Shown here piece by piece: positions 22,486-36,984 of a stretch of DNA of 64,000 nt. Below the pieces are notes generated by a model. It was not told the origin of the DNA, searched no databases, and saw only the letters and a list, made by a program, of their open reading frames with translations. This DNA is from Adineta vaga (lineage: Eukaryota; Rotifera), in NCBI GenBank assembly GCA_021613535.1, contig CP075495.1:1984001-2048000 (forward strand). Reading direction: 5' to 3'. Both the position numbers and the translations under genes were made by a program. How positions within the stretch are numbered: the first letter of the stretch is position 1; each line of letters begins with the position of its first letter.

Positions 22486-25055
22486 TTAATCAAATTCATG
22501 ATTATTTTCATTGTCGTCATCGGGTGGTGGCTGTTGTTGTAATTGATCTTCATCAGTATTAGCAATGCCGATATCACGAATAAAATCACGAATACTTTCT
22601 TGAAGAGCTTGTAACATACCAGCATCATTTTCAGCAGCAGCAGCAGCGACAGCACCAGCTTGAGCATTAGGAGCGACAAGAAAATTCTAGACGATTGAAA
22701 GAAAGGTTTTATTGAATTGAGATGAAAGGCGAGTTCTTACTTCTAGATTAAAATTCGGTAATAATGAACGAAGAAGCATACCGAATGAATTGTATGAACT
22801 ATTCACTTGTAGAGTAGGTCTAAGAATATTATAGAACAAGATCTATATCTTCAATAGCAATGATGAAATGATTAATTACCTTTCTGGTCGTTGAAAACCA
22901 ACGATTGAATCTTTCGGAGGAAATGGATCAAAGGAATAAAATGTTCTTCCACTTTCAATGTCCTATAAAAAGAAAATTAGAGAATGTCAATTTAATATGT
23001 CCTACATTAGGTAAAAATCCGCGTATTTCAGTTGATTCTGATAAAACAATATGTCGACAGATATTCATCGGTGTTTTACGATAAGATGTTTCTCGTCTAA
23101 AAATAAATAAACAATATTATCTTATATTTCTTAAATTTTCCATTTACATTTTTGTATAATTCGAAATTCTTTCATCTTGATTTCGTTCGATAATTTCAAT
23201 GACTTGATTAACATTGTATTTCAAGAATTCTAATTCTTCTTTTTCTTTCCATTCATTTGCCATTCGTACAATATATAATTGTTCTACGCATTTCAAGGCA
23301 TTAGAATCATATCTTTCACTATCAGAAAAGAATCGACATTTTTCAACCATACGATCAGGTCTAATCGATAATTTATCCAATAAATATTTTAATATCGATG
23401 GAAAACGTAATAAAGCATCTTGTAACATATCATTAGCTTGATTCAATGATGATGTACGAAAATATGCTAATGCAAGTGAATAAACATAATTTGGTAAACC
23501 ATTCAAATTTAATCGTTGATTTTGTTCCGTATAGAAACGTATAAGATAATTATATTCTTCCGAACGTATTGCATAATATTCAAGTAGAAGAAGTATTGCA
23601 AGAGGATCATCAATAGGATCAAGACTAAAATCGATAGAAATGATCAAGTTAAAATAATGTATCATTCATTTTGTATTTTCTACATGAAAGAGAAAATTTA
23701 CCTTAGAAGTAGTTTACAGAATTCTAATGCTGTTCTTAAACAACCTCGTTCACCAATATAAATAATATGTTTAAATAAACTGATGAAAAAAGATCGATTC
23801 TCTTGAATTCGATATTCTAAACGACAATCACCACGTGTAATCGAAAAAAGTGGATGAAACGATTGTTGAAAATTATACAAAGCACGTTCTATAAACAAAA
23901 AAACGAATTTCTCTCTCGAAATCAATTCATTTCATACCGATCAAATCAACTGCAGTTGGTGTATCATCTTGCATTCGACTAACATCACTCAAATGAATCA
24001 ATGAATCAATATGATATGGATAATGACGAAGAATATCCTGAAAAGACAAGATGAGGATATCGAATTTATAAATTAATCTGTAATATTAACCATAATTCCT
24101 TGAAGATCATGTTGATCAACGAAATCTAAAAATTGAATTTGTATTCTTTGATAGTCTGTATCATATTCAAATTGAAAATAATTTCCCGTATTTGGTGTAG
24201 TTTCATTCAATGGCGACGATGGTTTCATTAATAAACCTATACAAATCAAACGTTTTTTTTCTCAGCACGATCTTTCGATAAAAAAGGCAAAGGAGATAAA
24301 CTTACCGAATTTATGATAAACAGGCCATCCTAATTTCGAAACAATGAATGCATTTTGTTTTGCTATTCGAGTAGTTGGACGTTGTTGTTGTTGTTGAAGA
24401 ATTTGATAAGCACGACGACTAGATAATAAGATAGATTGAATAACATTGAAATCATACTAATAATTTGATTTACCGTTGAGCAGACATATTAGCCAATGCT
24501 GCATGAGCAGTTGGATTATTTTCACGTTCAATTTGTTCTACAATACTACTTCCAAATTTCTTTTTCATTTCATTTAATGGATTTAAAAGACGTGTATCTG
24601 TAGAAAGTAAATCAGAAGCGATATCTTTCAGTACGGAAGCAGTTGATTCAGATTGTAATTCATTTGATACAATAAAAAAATCATCAGTGATCTAAGTAGA
24701 TTAATTTAAAGAATATATTCTAACTAAGAGAATATTTCATAATTACTTCATCATTCTTCTGTACTTGATTATTCTTCTTTTTACCTTTTCGTTTTCGTTT
24801 TGTTTTGGATATTGTCGATGATTGTTCTTGTTCTTGTTCTTCTTCATTACTATCTCTCGTTACTTGTGCTTCTTCTTCTTCTTCATCATCGACTAACATT
24901 TCAAATACATTTCGTCGACGATCATTACTTGATGTTATAATAAAATCATCTTCATCATCATCATCAGCTTTATCAATACCAACTTTTTGTAATACTTGTG
25001 CAAGATTATCTTCAGTCGTATGACCAGCAGTTTTACGAACTGCTCGAGAAGACAT
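22486..25055 (-). CDS. TCF25: TCF25/NULP1-like protein, ribosome quality control, 11 exons
   Basis: A 667-residue protein; yeast Rqc1 and animal TCF25 act with the ribosome-associated quality-control complex. Exons (5' to 3'): 25055-24747, 24691-24474, 24418-24306, 24236-24091, 24037-23938, 23888-23702, 23624-23148, 23096-23006, 22962-22880, 22819-22741, 22686-22486. The acidic N-terminus is followed by a Lys/Arg-rich run. The diagnostic core is clear: FHPLFSITRGDCRLEYR, ENRSFFISLFKHI, GCLRTALEFCKLLL, DPIDDPLAILLLLEYYA and LPNYVYSLALAYF. The tail has an Ala run and ends in DDDNENNHEFD. A TTTTTAG acceptor-like site lies 12 bases before the ATG, and the gene ahead on the same strand ends only 94 bases upstream. 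Confidence 0.95.
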
Positions 25056-25149
25056 TCGTTTCGTTATCTAAAAATAAAAATTAGATTATTTCAAAAACGA
25101 AAGACATTCTACAATCACAGAATAAAGTCATGAAGCAATTAAGATATTA

Positions 25150-25771
25150 CTAATTCGTTGAATGATACTTAGAGAAATCCATTTTTAATACATGCCAGAA
25201 AATATTACAAGTAATAGCATAAATTATTGTTTGAGATATGTCGGAATTCTTGTACATAAGTAAATCGGAAGAATATTCATTGAATTGTAGATTTTCAAAC
25301 AATTTTATATCAGATTTTTGAACAAAACATTGAAATGGTCCCGAATGTTTATTTATGAAACGATAAGCAGGAACATATGGTCGAAGTATAATATTTCGAA
25401 AGACATTTTCCAAAAGTAAAAATATCTGAATATATCTTATGAAATCATCTTTACTCATTCGACATTTCTTATCACAAATGTCGTTCCAAAAATCAAAAAG
25501 ATGTTTGGCTTCTTTTTTACAATTATGTCTATTTAATTCTTGTAGCCATATATCATCATTCAAATCCTCTCCAATTAATGGTACTAATCGTGAAAAAACG
25601 GCAGCTGCATTCTCACATGTATCAAAATTGGCGATATAACCCTGAATAGACAAGAGATCCTAAACAAAAAAAAATATAATAATCAAATTTATACTTATTG
25701 AAATTGTCTGTTTTTTTTACTTTCGAATCTAAATTATTTGCTTGACGATTCTTCGATAATTTACTGGCCAT
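25150..25771 (-). CDS. Putative SPATA2-like PUB-domain protein, 2 exons
   Basis: A 186-residue protein, exons 25771-25721 and 25659-25150. The region FLLLENVFRNIILRPYVPAY followed by RFINKHSGPFQCFVQ resembles the part of the SPATA2 PUB domain where a hydrophobic helix precedes the FRxIxxxTGPFVYYV segment. SPATA2 links the deubiquitinase CYLD to other ubiquitin machinery. This protein lacks the long C-terminal part and zinc-binding region of vertebrate SPATA2. The assignment rests on memory of a weak pattern and may be wrong. It lies 94 bases upstream of TCF25 on the same strand, and 367 bases from the divergent RNF20 gene. Confidence 0.5.
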
Positions 25772-26138
25772 GTTAATACTCTCGGAAATGATTATTACAA
25801 AATAACATGCTATATCGAAGTTTTTTTTAAATATAAACCAATCATATTAATGTAGATGTCACTTTTATCAATCTGTTTATTTATATTGTGTGCGTGTATT
25901 ATGTCTAACTAAGCATTATTCATATTCATACCTTCTATAATATTTCCAAGTAAAAAGAAAACTGAAAAGTAACGTGAACAAGCAAGATATTAAATTTATT
26001 GATTAGTCGATGTATATTCTCTAATCTAGTCGAATTTTATTGCACTATTCTCATAAAAGTAAGGAATTCTTGTTTTTCTTTTTGTTCAAATTAATATGAA
26101 ATAAAGAATTCTTTGTAGAAGAACATATTCTTGTAAAT
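25772..26138. promoter_or_regulatory. Divergent promoter region between SPATA2-like gene and RNF20
   Basis: The 367 bases between opposite-facing start codons are AT-rich and have no coding signal. An acceptor-like TTTGTAG lies about 21 bases before the RNF20 ATG. Confidence 0.45.
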
Positions 26139-29100
26139 ATGAGTGATTCTGGTGCTGCATCAAGTAGTACAAATTCAACAAAATTAAATTCTTCCACATC
26201 AACAACAACAAAAAAACGGACTCTATCAGATGCTGGTCTTGATGAAACAACGGACGTTGAAAATCAAAATAATGGTAAACGTGTTGTTGTTTTCGAAGCA
26301 TTTAAATTATTCGATGTTCAATCAGCGGTAAACAATTTCATTGTTTGGTTTTTTTCTCAAAAAAAAAACGAAATTTTCTTTTTTAGGAAGAACTTGATGC
26401 TAAACTTTTACTTATTCAAAATAAGAAATTATCTGAATGTATTCAAAATTGTCGTAAAGCAGAAATCGAATGGAAAGCTAAAATAGATCAATTAGAAACA
26501 AATAAAGTGAGCGTTGATTGTAAATGGAGTATGATCGATCTCTATTGGACACAAGTAAATATTTGATAAAAAAAAGGCAATAACTTGTTTGGATATATTT
26601 TAGCTTGATGAAGATATTCGTCGTTTATTAGAACGATTCGATGCAACAACATCTACAGATGGAAATAATGATGGAAGTAATACAAATACAAATACAATAA
26701 TCAATGATGAACGTCAAGGAGAAGAAATTCATTCTTATATTCGACAATTGAATACTTGGTTACGAGAAGATCTTGATGGACATTTAAAACAACGTTTAGA
26801 TTTTTCAACAAAAGCTATTGTAAAACTTGTACGAGTTTTTGATAAGTTAGTTTCTTTTTTTCAAAATTCTATTTATCAATGATTAACTTTCTGCTTTTTT
26901 GTTTATTATTCAGTCTATCTGATAAATATCAACGGTTATTTACTTCAATTAATTCTCCCGGTGAATCAAATTCAAGTTTAGGTAAAGAATTTTCTTATCG
27001 TTGACATTAAAAATGATTTTAATTGATTTAGAATGTAAACCTGAAGTATATAAAGCTATTCTTGAACGAAATACAAATCTTGAACATGAAAACGATCGTA
27101 TTCAACGTCTAAATACGACATTACAAAGTCGTATACATGAAATAACACTTCGAGTAAATTTCTTATTTAAATCATCAATCAATTGAAGAAATCTTCTCTC
27201 TATTTAGTGTTCAGATTTAAATAATCAAGTTGTTCTTCAAGATGAACAATTACTTGAAAGCAAAAGTCATTTATCTGATCTTGAATATGAATTAGAAAAA
27301 TCACGTAGTAAAGAAACGAAATTAGAACGTTCATTAGCAGATGTAATCGCTAAACTTGAACGTGATCGATTAAAATTTCAAATGAACGATACAAAACAAG
27401 ATCCAGATTCTAATATTGATACTGCAAATAGTAATACGGTTGTTATTGCAGAAAATAAAGTAAATTAATTTGATATGTATATTGAAAATTGTTCGTTCTA
27501 TTTGTTTTAGTATGCAGATTTACAAGCAGAAATTGAAGAATATAAAGAATTAGCAGCTGGTCGTTTAGTTGAATTGGAAAAATTAATGAGTGATCATGAA
27601 ACAACTAAACGAGAAGTTGAAGTCTTAAAAAATAAAGTAAGAATGAAAGATTTTTATATTGATTATGATGAAAAACTATTTGCTTTTCATTGATTTTAAG
27701 CTTCGATCATTACCTGAAGAATTAATTAATGAAACACCTGAATTTAAGTGTCTTCAATCACGTTATACAGCTTTAGTTAATGAAAGTGTTCATCTTCGAC
27801 ATCAATTAACTGAAGCTCGAGAACTTGTGAAATGTACAAAGACAATTTATGATCATCATTTCGAAAAAATCGAAGTAAATTTATTTTTTCAAATCGATTT
27901 CTTTGTTCATTGTCTTCTAATTTTAGCAAGAAGAATTTGAAAATCAACGAAAATTACATGCAAATATTGAACAAGTTGTAGCTGATTTAGCTGAAGCTCG
28001 TCGTGACTATGAACTTTTACAAGTTGAATATGAAAAAGTTCTTATTGCTAATCAACAATCAGGTTAGTTTTATGAAATAAGACAAAACAAAACATTCGTA
28101 TTCATTGCTTCTTTCAGTACCTATAACACGTGAAATGCGAAGTTTAATCAGTCATTTACAAGCTCAATGTAAATTATATAATCTTGAAGCAAGTCGTTGC
28201 AAAAAACAATGCAAAGAATTAGAAGATGAATTAACTAAACTTAAAGTTAAACAAGAAACAATTACAACCAATGGACTTACTCCACAGATAAGTATGACTA
28301 CTACAACATCTGAACCAAATTCAGCTGGATCAATAATAACAACAAATCAACCACCATCACCAATTATCAAAGAAGAAATGGCAAATCCATTTGCTTTACC
28401 ATCATCAACTATGATTAAAAATGAAACAACGATTAAAGAAGAATTAATCGAAGGTGTACGTATTTGAATTTCATTGTATGATGATAAGTTGAATTATGAG
28501 AACATTTTGTTGTTGATTTAGAATGATGATAGTCGTCTGGGCGAAAATTCTTTATTAGATTTTGGTGATATAACTGAACATGAATTAGATGATCCTTCAC
28601 GTCTTTCATCAACTTCTATAACAACCGAAGATAAAGATGCTGAATTACGTAATCTTAAAAATGAAAATAAAAAACTTTCAGATATGGTTAAAGAATATAA
28701 AATTCTATTAACAATGTATAGGTAAATATTCAATATCTTTGATATTTATATGAGAAATTCATTGTAGAAGTGCACCGAAAGAAACACGTGATAAAGCGAA
28801 TTTAATGACATCGGAAAAGAAATTACGACAAGAACTTGATGAAATTCGAAATGAATTAAAGAAAACTCAAACATATGCGAAAACATTACGAAAAAAATGT
28901 AGTGAAGATGAAGTAAATGAATATTTTCAAATTGATTTATCATATTCTGATCCGTTTTGTTTTTGTTTTCTTTGTTTTTAAGAATCAAAATAAGATGCGT
29001 TCATTTCAAGATACAATTCGTGATCTTGAAAAGAATCTCGAAACACGTAAACAAGAAGAAGCAGCTTTACTCAATGAAATCGAAGTTACAGGTCAAGCTT

Positions 29101-29922
29101 TCGAAGATATGCAAGAACAAAATAGTCGTCTATTATCTCAATTACGTGAAAAAGATGATGCACATATTAAACTTATGGTTGAACGTGTAAAATTACAACA
29201 ATCACAAAAAGTTATGTCCGATGAAAAAGCTCTTCTTCTTCAACAAACAAATGTTCTACAAGAACAACTTGAAGCACAAGTAAAATTCAATTGAATTATT
29301 TTCTTATTTCATTATAAAACATTTGTTTTTCTAGGTGATTATGAATCAGAAATATGAAGAAACAATTTCTTTACTTCGTAATAGTGTCTTAGTTCTTGAA
29401 AAAGAATTAAGTACAATGCATCAAACATTAGATGCTCATAAACGCAAAACAATTGAAAGTGCACAGACATCAGCTGATTTAAAATTACATCTAGATCGTT
29501 ATCATGCACAATTGAAAGAAGTTCAACAATTAGTTGCAGAAAAATCTGAAACACTTGAAAGACAAAATTTCAAAAATCGACGGTAAATGAAATGAAATGA
29601 AATATAATCATTTGATTGTTCTTTTGTTTGTCTTAGATTACAAGAAGATGTCAAGAATTTGAATCGTAAATTAGATCGATTACGTAAATTAGAAATGGCA
29701 TCGAATAAAGATGAAGTTTTATTAGAAGAAATACGTGAATATAAAGAAATTCTTCGTTGTCCAGCATGTAAAAATAAACAACGTGATGCCATTCTTTCCA
29801 AATGCTTTCATGTGTTCTGTTATGACTGTCTTAAATCACGATATGATTCACGGCAACGGAAATGTCCCAAATGTAATACAGCATTTGGACAATCGGACAT
29901 GCATAAAATTTGGTTGGTCTAA
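26139..29922 (+). CDS. RNF20: E3 ubiquitin ligase BRE1 (RNF20/RNF40), 15 exons
   Basis: A 996-residue nuclear ligase expected to monoubiquitinate histone H2B during transcription. Exons: 26139-26327, 26387-26554, 26604-26845, 26914-26981, 27032-27153, 27208-27459, 27511-27636, 27701-27874, 27927-28062, 28118-28455, 28522-28721, 28768-28912, 28983-29279, 29335-29582, 29637-29922. Almost the whole protein is predicted coiled coil, interrupted by a low-complexity segment coded near 28260-28450. The C-terminal C3HC4 RING is intact: CPACKNKQRDAILSKCFHVF, CYDCLKSRYDSRQRKCPKC, ending HKIWLV. Animals with one gene do not separate RNF20 from RNF40, so the symbol denotes the family. Confidence 0.95.
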
Positions 29923-30476
29923 CTGTATAGTTTCTTTTTTTTAATTTCCTTCGATTGAACAGATGCCAATGATGATGATGAGATAATCTTCGATCGAGAA
30001 CTAACTGTTGTTCATTTTCTTCTGTTGTTTTCTTTTCTTCTTTTCGTTGTTTCATTGTTTGTCTCTGTGGAACATATAAATCAAACATATTCAATAAACG
30101 TGCAACGGAAAGAATTACATCAGTAACTATAAAATTATTCGATAAACAAATATAATCATCATTCACAAATTAGTCCTATGAAAAATTGAATAAATTTATA
30201 TCTATTTGCTAAAAATAAGATCTTGTAGTCAGATGAGAGTGTTTCTTTTATATTTAAAACGTACACGACCAACTCCAGTTTATTGTTTTTGTCTCATATA
30301 AAGATAAAATATGAAAATGCACGGTATGTTTATATGAATTACATAGAGAGAATATGTTGACAAACTAAAAACGTGCTAGAAAGAATGGTGACAAGTTCTT
30401 ATATATGATTGACTAGACAACATTTTACATAACATGAAAAATAAATATATTTTGTTTGAATGGAATATAGATTTCT
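29923..30476. other. Non-coding stretch between convergent RNF20 and ACAT genes
   Basis: Probably holds both 3' untranslated regions. A minus-strand open frame reaching into the RNF20 last exon (29831-30166) is of low complexity and was not accepted as a gene. Confidence 0.5.
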
Positions 30477-32079
<1,603 letters not shown>

Positions 32080-32860
32080 GATCTAATGAACAAAATGAAT
32101 CTAAAAGACAAATGAAAACGTTTCGTACTTGTGCAGTAGACAATCGATTGCTAGCCTTTTTCGATATGTGATATGTTATAATTTCTAGGGATAACGATTG
32201 AAACAATAGAAAAGTATTCAACCATGAAGGACATAGATAAACATCGATTAGCAATGTATAGAAAGGTAAACAAACTTATACAGTAATACCTACTATAAGA
32301 AAAAGTTTCTTTCATTACGATTTCATAGAAACATACGAACTATACAGGTAACAATTCATCATTAATGATAACATTTGACAGGTCGATTCTACGTACTTTT
32401 GAATAAGCTATAAAACAAATCTTTCTTTCAGATACGATATTTATATGCATAAGAGTAAATGAACTGAGCCACATCTGTTATCATCGAACATAAGATCATA
32501 GGACCATCTGTGATAAACCAATGAAATCGATGGCATGTTCGTTGAAATTTCTTATCTTAGTCATATGTTACATTCAAATGTATGTCTTTCTTTTTCATCG
32601 ATAAAACTCTTGTCTTTGAAATATCTGAAAAGCAAATTAGAATATGATCATACCAATAACAATATATACCGATAGCCGGATTTAATGTCTATTCGAAATA
32701 ACAAGAAGAGAATAAAGAAAAACAAAAGAAAATAATTTGAGTAATAACAATAATAGTAATAATATTCACTGTAAGATAGAAAATATCAACGGAATGACTA
32801 TGAGATGATGAATGAAAGGAAAAGATCAAAAAGCAAAGATATTGTTCGATTTCAATTGAA
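32080..32860. other. Non-coding stretch upstream of ACAT
   Basis: About 780 AT-rich bases between the ACAT start and the end of the FAM174 gene, both on the minus strand. It should contain the ACAT promoter and FAM174 3' end. No coding or structural signal was found. Confidence 0.5.
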
Positions 32861-33350
32861 TTATTTACGAACAAATAAAGTATCATCTTCGATTTCTTCG
32901 TCGTCATCATTGCCATCGAAAAGTGGCGCTTCGAGTGCTGTTGGATCTGTTATCAATGTATATCTTTTTGGTTGACGTTTTTTACGTAAACTGAAAATGA
33001 AGAATATAATTCTAATCTTTCGTACAAATCAGTTCGACTTACAGAAATGCTTTTAATCCAATATACATTAAAATAACAGCAGTGATACCAGCAATGACAA
33101 TCGTACCACGTATAATTGTTCCACGATCCATTTGCGCGAATGTATCATGTATCATATCTTTACTTTGATCGATTTTAAGTTTGATCGATGTTGCTTTTGT
33201 CGTCATACTTTCATGATGTGTCATATTAGTTGTAGTAATAGCAAGCGATTTAGTCGTTGTCTCTGCTGGGAGTGCTCGAAGAGCATGTGTCAATGTTTGA
33301 TGAAAGAAAATCGTCAAAATACATGATAAATAAAAGCTATCAATATGCAT
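32861..33350 (-). CDS. FAM174: FAM174 family single-pass membrane protein, 2 exons
   Basis: A 145-residue type I membrane protein, exons 33350-33043 and 32990-32861. It has a hydrophobic N-terminal signal sequence, a Thr-rich lumenal part, one membrane helix (GTIIRGTIVIAGITAVILMY) and a basic-then-acidic cytosolic tail: LRKKRQPKRYTLI, followed by an Asp/Glu-rich end (DGNDDEEIEDDTLF). The helix, RYxxL-like patch and acidic end match FAM174A/B. These proteins sit in the plasma membrane or Golgi and their function is poorly known. An acceptor-like TTTTTAG lies about 21 bases before the ATG. Confidence 0.8.
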
Positions 33351-34115
33351 TTTTAACGATTAAACGAGGGACTAAAAATAAAGAAAAAGTATTACGAGAA
33401 ACAGACAATTAACGAACGAATGATTAGTTTAATAGAATAGATAAACATATGCAATACAAAATCTGTTTGGCGAAGAATTGAAACAGATAGTAGCGCTAAT
33501 GTATGACAAGGACATAAAATCAGACAGACAGACCGACAAATATAAGTGTGACTAATATCAAATTTCATCGAAAGAGGCCACTATCTTTCATGACAAGCAG
33601 TTCACTGATAGATCGATTCAATATGTATATGCAATAGACTAGACTATAGGTTTCAGTTATTTTCTTAGCAAAAAATGAACGGATATTTGTATTTGAATTA
33701 TTTCGTAAATAATGCAAATCGATCTTGCAAACAATGATTTTCATATAAACATGAGGACTATGCATATATTTATTATGAATAAAAGAAAAGATCGTATATA
33801 ATGACAGATTGCATCTATTTTCTCTCTCTTTTTTTTGTCATCATTATCAACGAAAATGTAACAAGAAAAAGAAAAAAAAGCGAAGCCCATTTATCGTTGA
33901 CGTTCAATAGAATGTTTTAAAAACAGATCAAATGCTTGATACTTTCACATAAGCGATAAATTAACGAGTACAAATAGAAGAAAATCAGCCGGTTGAGAGA
34001 AAAAAAATGAGTGAGAGAGGGAGAGAAATCCAAAATCACAACCATTCTCATTCGACACCCGCTAGTCCATCACCTAATAAAGAAAATGAAAATCTATGAT
34101 ATTTCAATCTTTCTT
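33351..34115. other. Non-coding stretch between FAM174 and ARPC2
   Basis: AT-rich, with polypurine stretches near 33860-34030 and no supported gene. Confidence 0.5.
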
Positions 34116-35347
34116 TTATTCTTTACCAATTGCATTAGCACCACGTCGAAAATTCTTCTTAACTTCAGGTCGAGCTAATTGTAAACGTTTTAAAAATTCA
34201 TTCGTTTTATGACGCATATGTGCATGTAAATAAGCCTATAAAATTCAATAGAAATCTTTGTCAAAAACGAAAAAGAAAAATCTATATATCGATGAAAACA
34301 TACTTTACAACATTTAATATGATAATGAAAATAATTACGAAGTGTATGAATGAGATTAATTGTATTATCACGTGCACCTTCTTTTGTATGACGTGGAAAA
34401 AGAACTATGAGAAGAAAAATGTACGATCATCATTTAAAAATCATTTGCTTCATACCAAATGTTAAATAACCAATATTATCGCCTGTTCGAGCATCATGCA
34501 TATCTTTTAATTCTTCCGGTGGTGTACGATAACTAACAATAACTTGCGGCGCTTGTTGAAATTGTCGTCGTCGTTCTTTGAATTCCTATGAAGAAGAACA
34601 CAGACCGTAATAATGAATGAGAAGTAAAAAGTTTCTTCATACTTCCATAAAAACTCGACCAATAATATTATCATCAGCATCTTTGAAAACTGTTGAAAAA
34701 ATAACAATAACACGATCTGCTGATGCATCAACATACATTGTTTCATCATCTCGATAATGTATAACTGCTCGTTTATGATTTCCAGCTGTTAATTCTTGTT
34801 TAGCTTGATATTCAAAATATTTTTCAAAAACAGCCGCAAAACAATTTCGTTTTAACATAGAAATTTTACGAACAAGTGGTAACCAAACGTCATTACTATC
34901 ACCTTTCGGTAATTGAGTATTAAAATCCAATGCTAATGTTACATTATAGCCTTCTAATGGTTTAACAAGTAAATCACCATATTCTCGACGGAGAACCTAT
35001 ATGATCAAAAACAAAAAAAAGCAATATCGAATAAAGAAAAGAAAAAAATATGATTAAAAACATACCTCATCTGTACCATGTTGTTCTAAATCACGATAGA
35101 ATTTTAATTTAATGCTAACAGTAAATGGTTTATCACGTGAACTTGTTATATGATAAAGAGCACCATCAAAATCTGAAAATAATTCATATTTGTTTTTTTT
35201 ATAAAATATGAATCTCTTTTATAATTGATATTACTTACCAACAACATCAGTTTTAAGTTCAACTAGTTTTTCTTTACGTAAAAATGCTTCTATTTGAAGT
35301 GTTAATAATTCTTCTATAATACGATTGTGTACTTCCAATAAAATCAT
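34116..35347 (-). CDS. ARPC2: Arp2/3 complex subunit 2 (p34), 6 exons
   Basis: A 306-residue core subunit of the actin-nucleating Arp2/3 complex. Exons: 35347-35239, 35172-35066, 34996-34643, 34585-34456, 34404-34304, 34235-34116. Conserved blocks include [15 protein letters not shown] at the start, [48 protein letters not shown] and [20 protein letters not shown]. Length is close to the human protein (300). An acceptor-like CGTTAG lies five bases before the ATG. The divergent channel gene starts 231 bases away, so the two share a promoter region. Confidence 0.95.
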
Positions 35348-35578
35348 CGTTTCTAACGAAAGAAATCTTCACACACAAGGAATTATTTCTGAACTAAAAG
35401 AAGAGAAGAAAAAAAAACAACAATACAAGAATACGTGATTCACTCTTTCAATCAAACAAACGTTCATGTTTTTTCTTTTTCGGACATTGTCGATAGAGGT
35501 CGTTCTTTATCAACAGGAAACTATATATGACTTGAATTATTGTATATAGTAACACAATAACGCGCGCATAATTTTATC
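35348..35578. promoter_or_regulatory. Divergent promoter region between ARPC2 and Kv channel
   Basis: 231 bases separate the opposite start codons. No defined site was recognised. Confidence 0.45.
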
Positions 35579-36949
35579 ATGAATAATTGGGCAAAAGATG
35601 CACTTGATCATCTTTTATCAATGACAACTTTTTTCGAAAGTGAAGATGATCGTTTAACAATTAATATTTCAGGTACACATTATGAAATCAATGTTTCTGA
35701 TTTATCAAATTTTCCGGACACAATTCTTGGTGATCCACTAAAACGTATGCGTTATCTTGTACCTAATCAAATGGACTACTTCTTACCACGCCATGCAAGT
35801 TCATTTGAATCAATATTGTATTATTATATCAATGATGGAATTTTAATTAAATCAGAAACAATACCAGCAATGATTTTCTATGAAGAAATTCGTTTTTTTC
35901 AATTAAATGAGAATATAATTCAAAAGTTTTATAATGATTATCTATCGATTTATGAACAAAAACCTATGAAAATAAATTTAGGTTGGAAAAAAATCTTTTC
36001 TCCTTCATCAAATTTAATCAAAACATTCTCGGCTGTATTTAATGCTTTAGCAATCTATTCTCTATGTTTAGAAACAATGAGTATCTATCGAAATATTCAT
36101 CATACAATGTGGATAATAACATATCCATCAAAATCTTGGAATCAAACCGAAGGTTATAAATGTTCTGATATAAATCTACGTCCATATCAATTTCTACCTT
36201 CATTTCATTCCGAAAATACAACATTAGAAATGATTTGTATTGCATGGTGGTTATTAATTGATTTAGAATATAGATTCTAATCTAGATTTTCATTTAATTC
36301 AGGTTTTATTTTCAATTATTCATTCGAACATTATCAACTTCATCATTTCTTCAATTAATCAATGATCCAAATTTTGTATTAGATATTTTATGTATCTTAC
36401 CAACTATATTCAGTCAAATATTCTATCGAATTTATGAGAAAAAACAAAATCTATTGAAAATAAATGAAACACGAGTATTTGATTATTTAACTTGTTTGAA
36501 ATTATTTCGTTTATTTCGTTTAACTCATCATGCGAAATGTTTAGTTCGATTTCTTAAAGTTTTATATATCAATCTTAAAGATGTTCTTATGTTAACAATA
36601 TTAATTATATTTGGTATATTCTATTTTGGTTTAACACAATTCGTTCTCGAACAAATGTATCAAGAGAATGAAATGAAAAATATTGGTGAAGCATTATGGC
36701 ATGTAAATATCTCTTGAAATGTCGATTGAATTCTGTTGAATATATTTTTCTTAGGGATTTACAGTTATTATAACAATTGGATATTCAGATATAGCTGAAC
36801 ATCAATTTTTATCCTATATATTTGCAATTGTTGGCGTTTGGTATGGATCAATATCGATGGCAATTATTTTGCCAAGTGTTACTCAATCGTTTAATGTTTT
36901 ATATAATTTAAAAAATCGTCGATATATGATTAAATATAAAACTGATTAA
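35579..36949 (+). CDS. Divergent Kv-type potassium channel subunit, 3 exons
   Basis: A 421-residue channel subunit, exons 35579-36249, 36303-36702 and 36755-36949. The first exon boundary is inferred: a donor at 36250 restores frame and the S2 sequence EMICIAWW. The T1 tetramerisation domain is present (INISGTHYEINVSDLSNFPD; FFQLNENIIQKFYNDYL). S1 to S6 follow, with LDILCILPTIF in S3. S4 reads FDYLTCLKLFRLFRLTHHAK; aligned with Shaker, R1 is Asp and R2 is Thr, while the inner positive charges remain. The selectivity filter reads TIGYSD, not TVGYGD. S6 lacks the PVP hinge and the tail is very short. It may be a non-selective or silent modulatory subunit. Confidence 0.85.
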
Positions 36950-36984
36950 GAAACAGAATTTATTTCGAATTTTATACAGAAGAT

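Noticed and set aside
29831-30166. Minus-strand open frame of 111 codons overlapping the RNF20 end
   Set aside because: It runs antisense through the RING exon, is rich in Lys/Glu and His runs from simple sequence, and has no supporting splice or domain signal.
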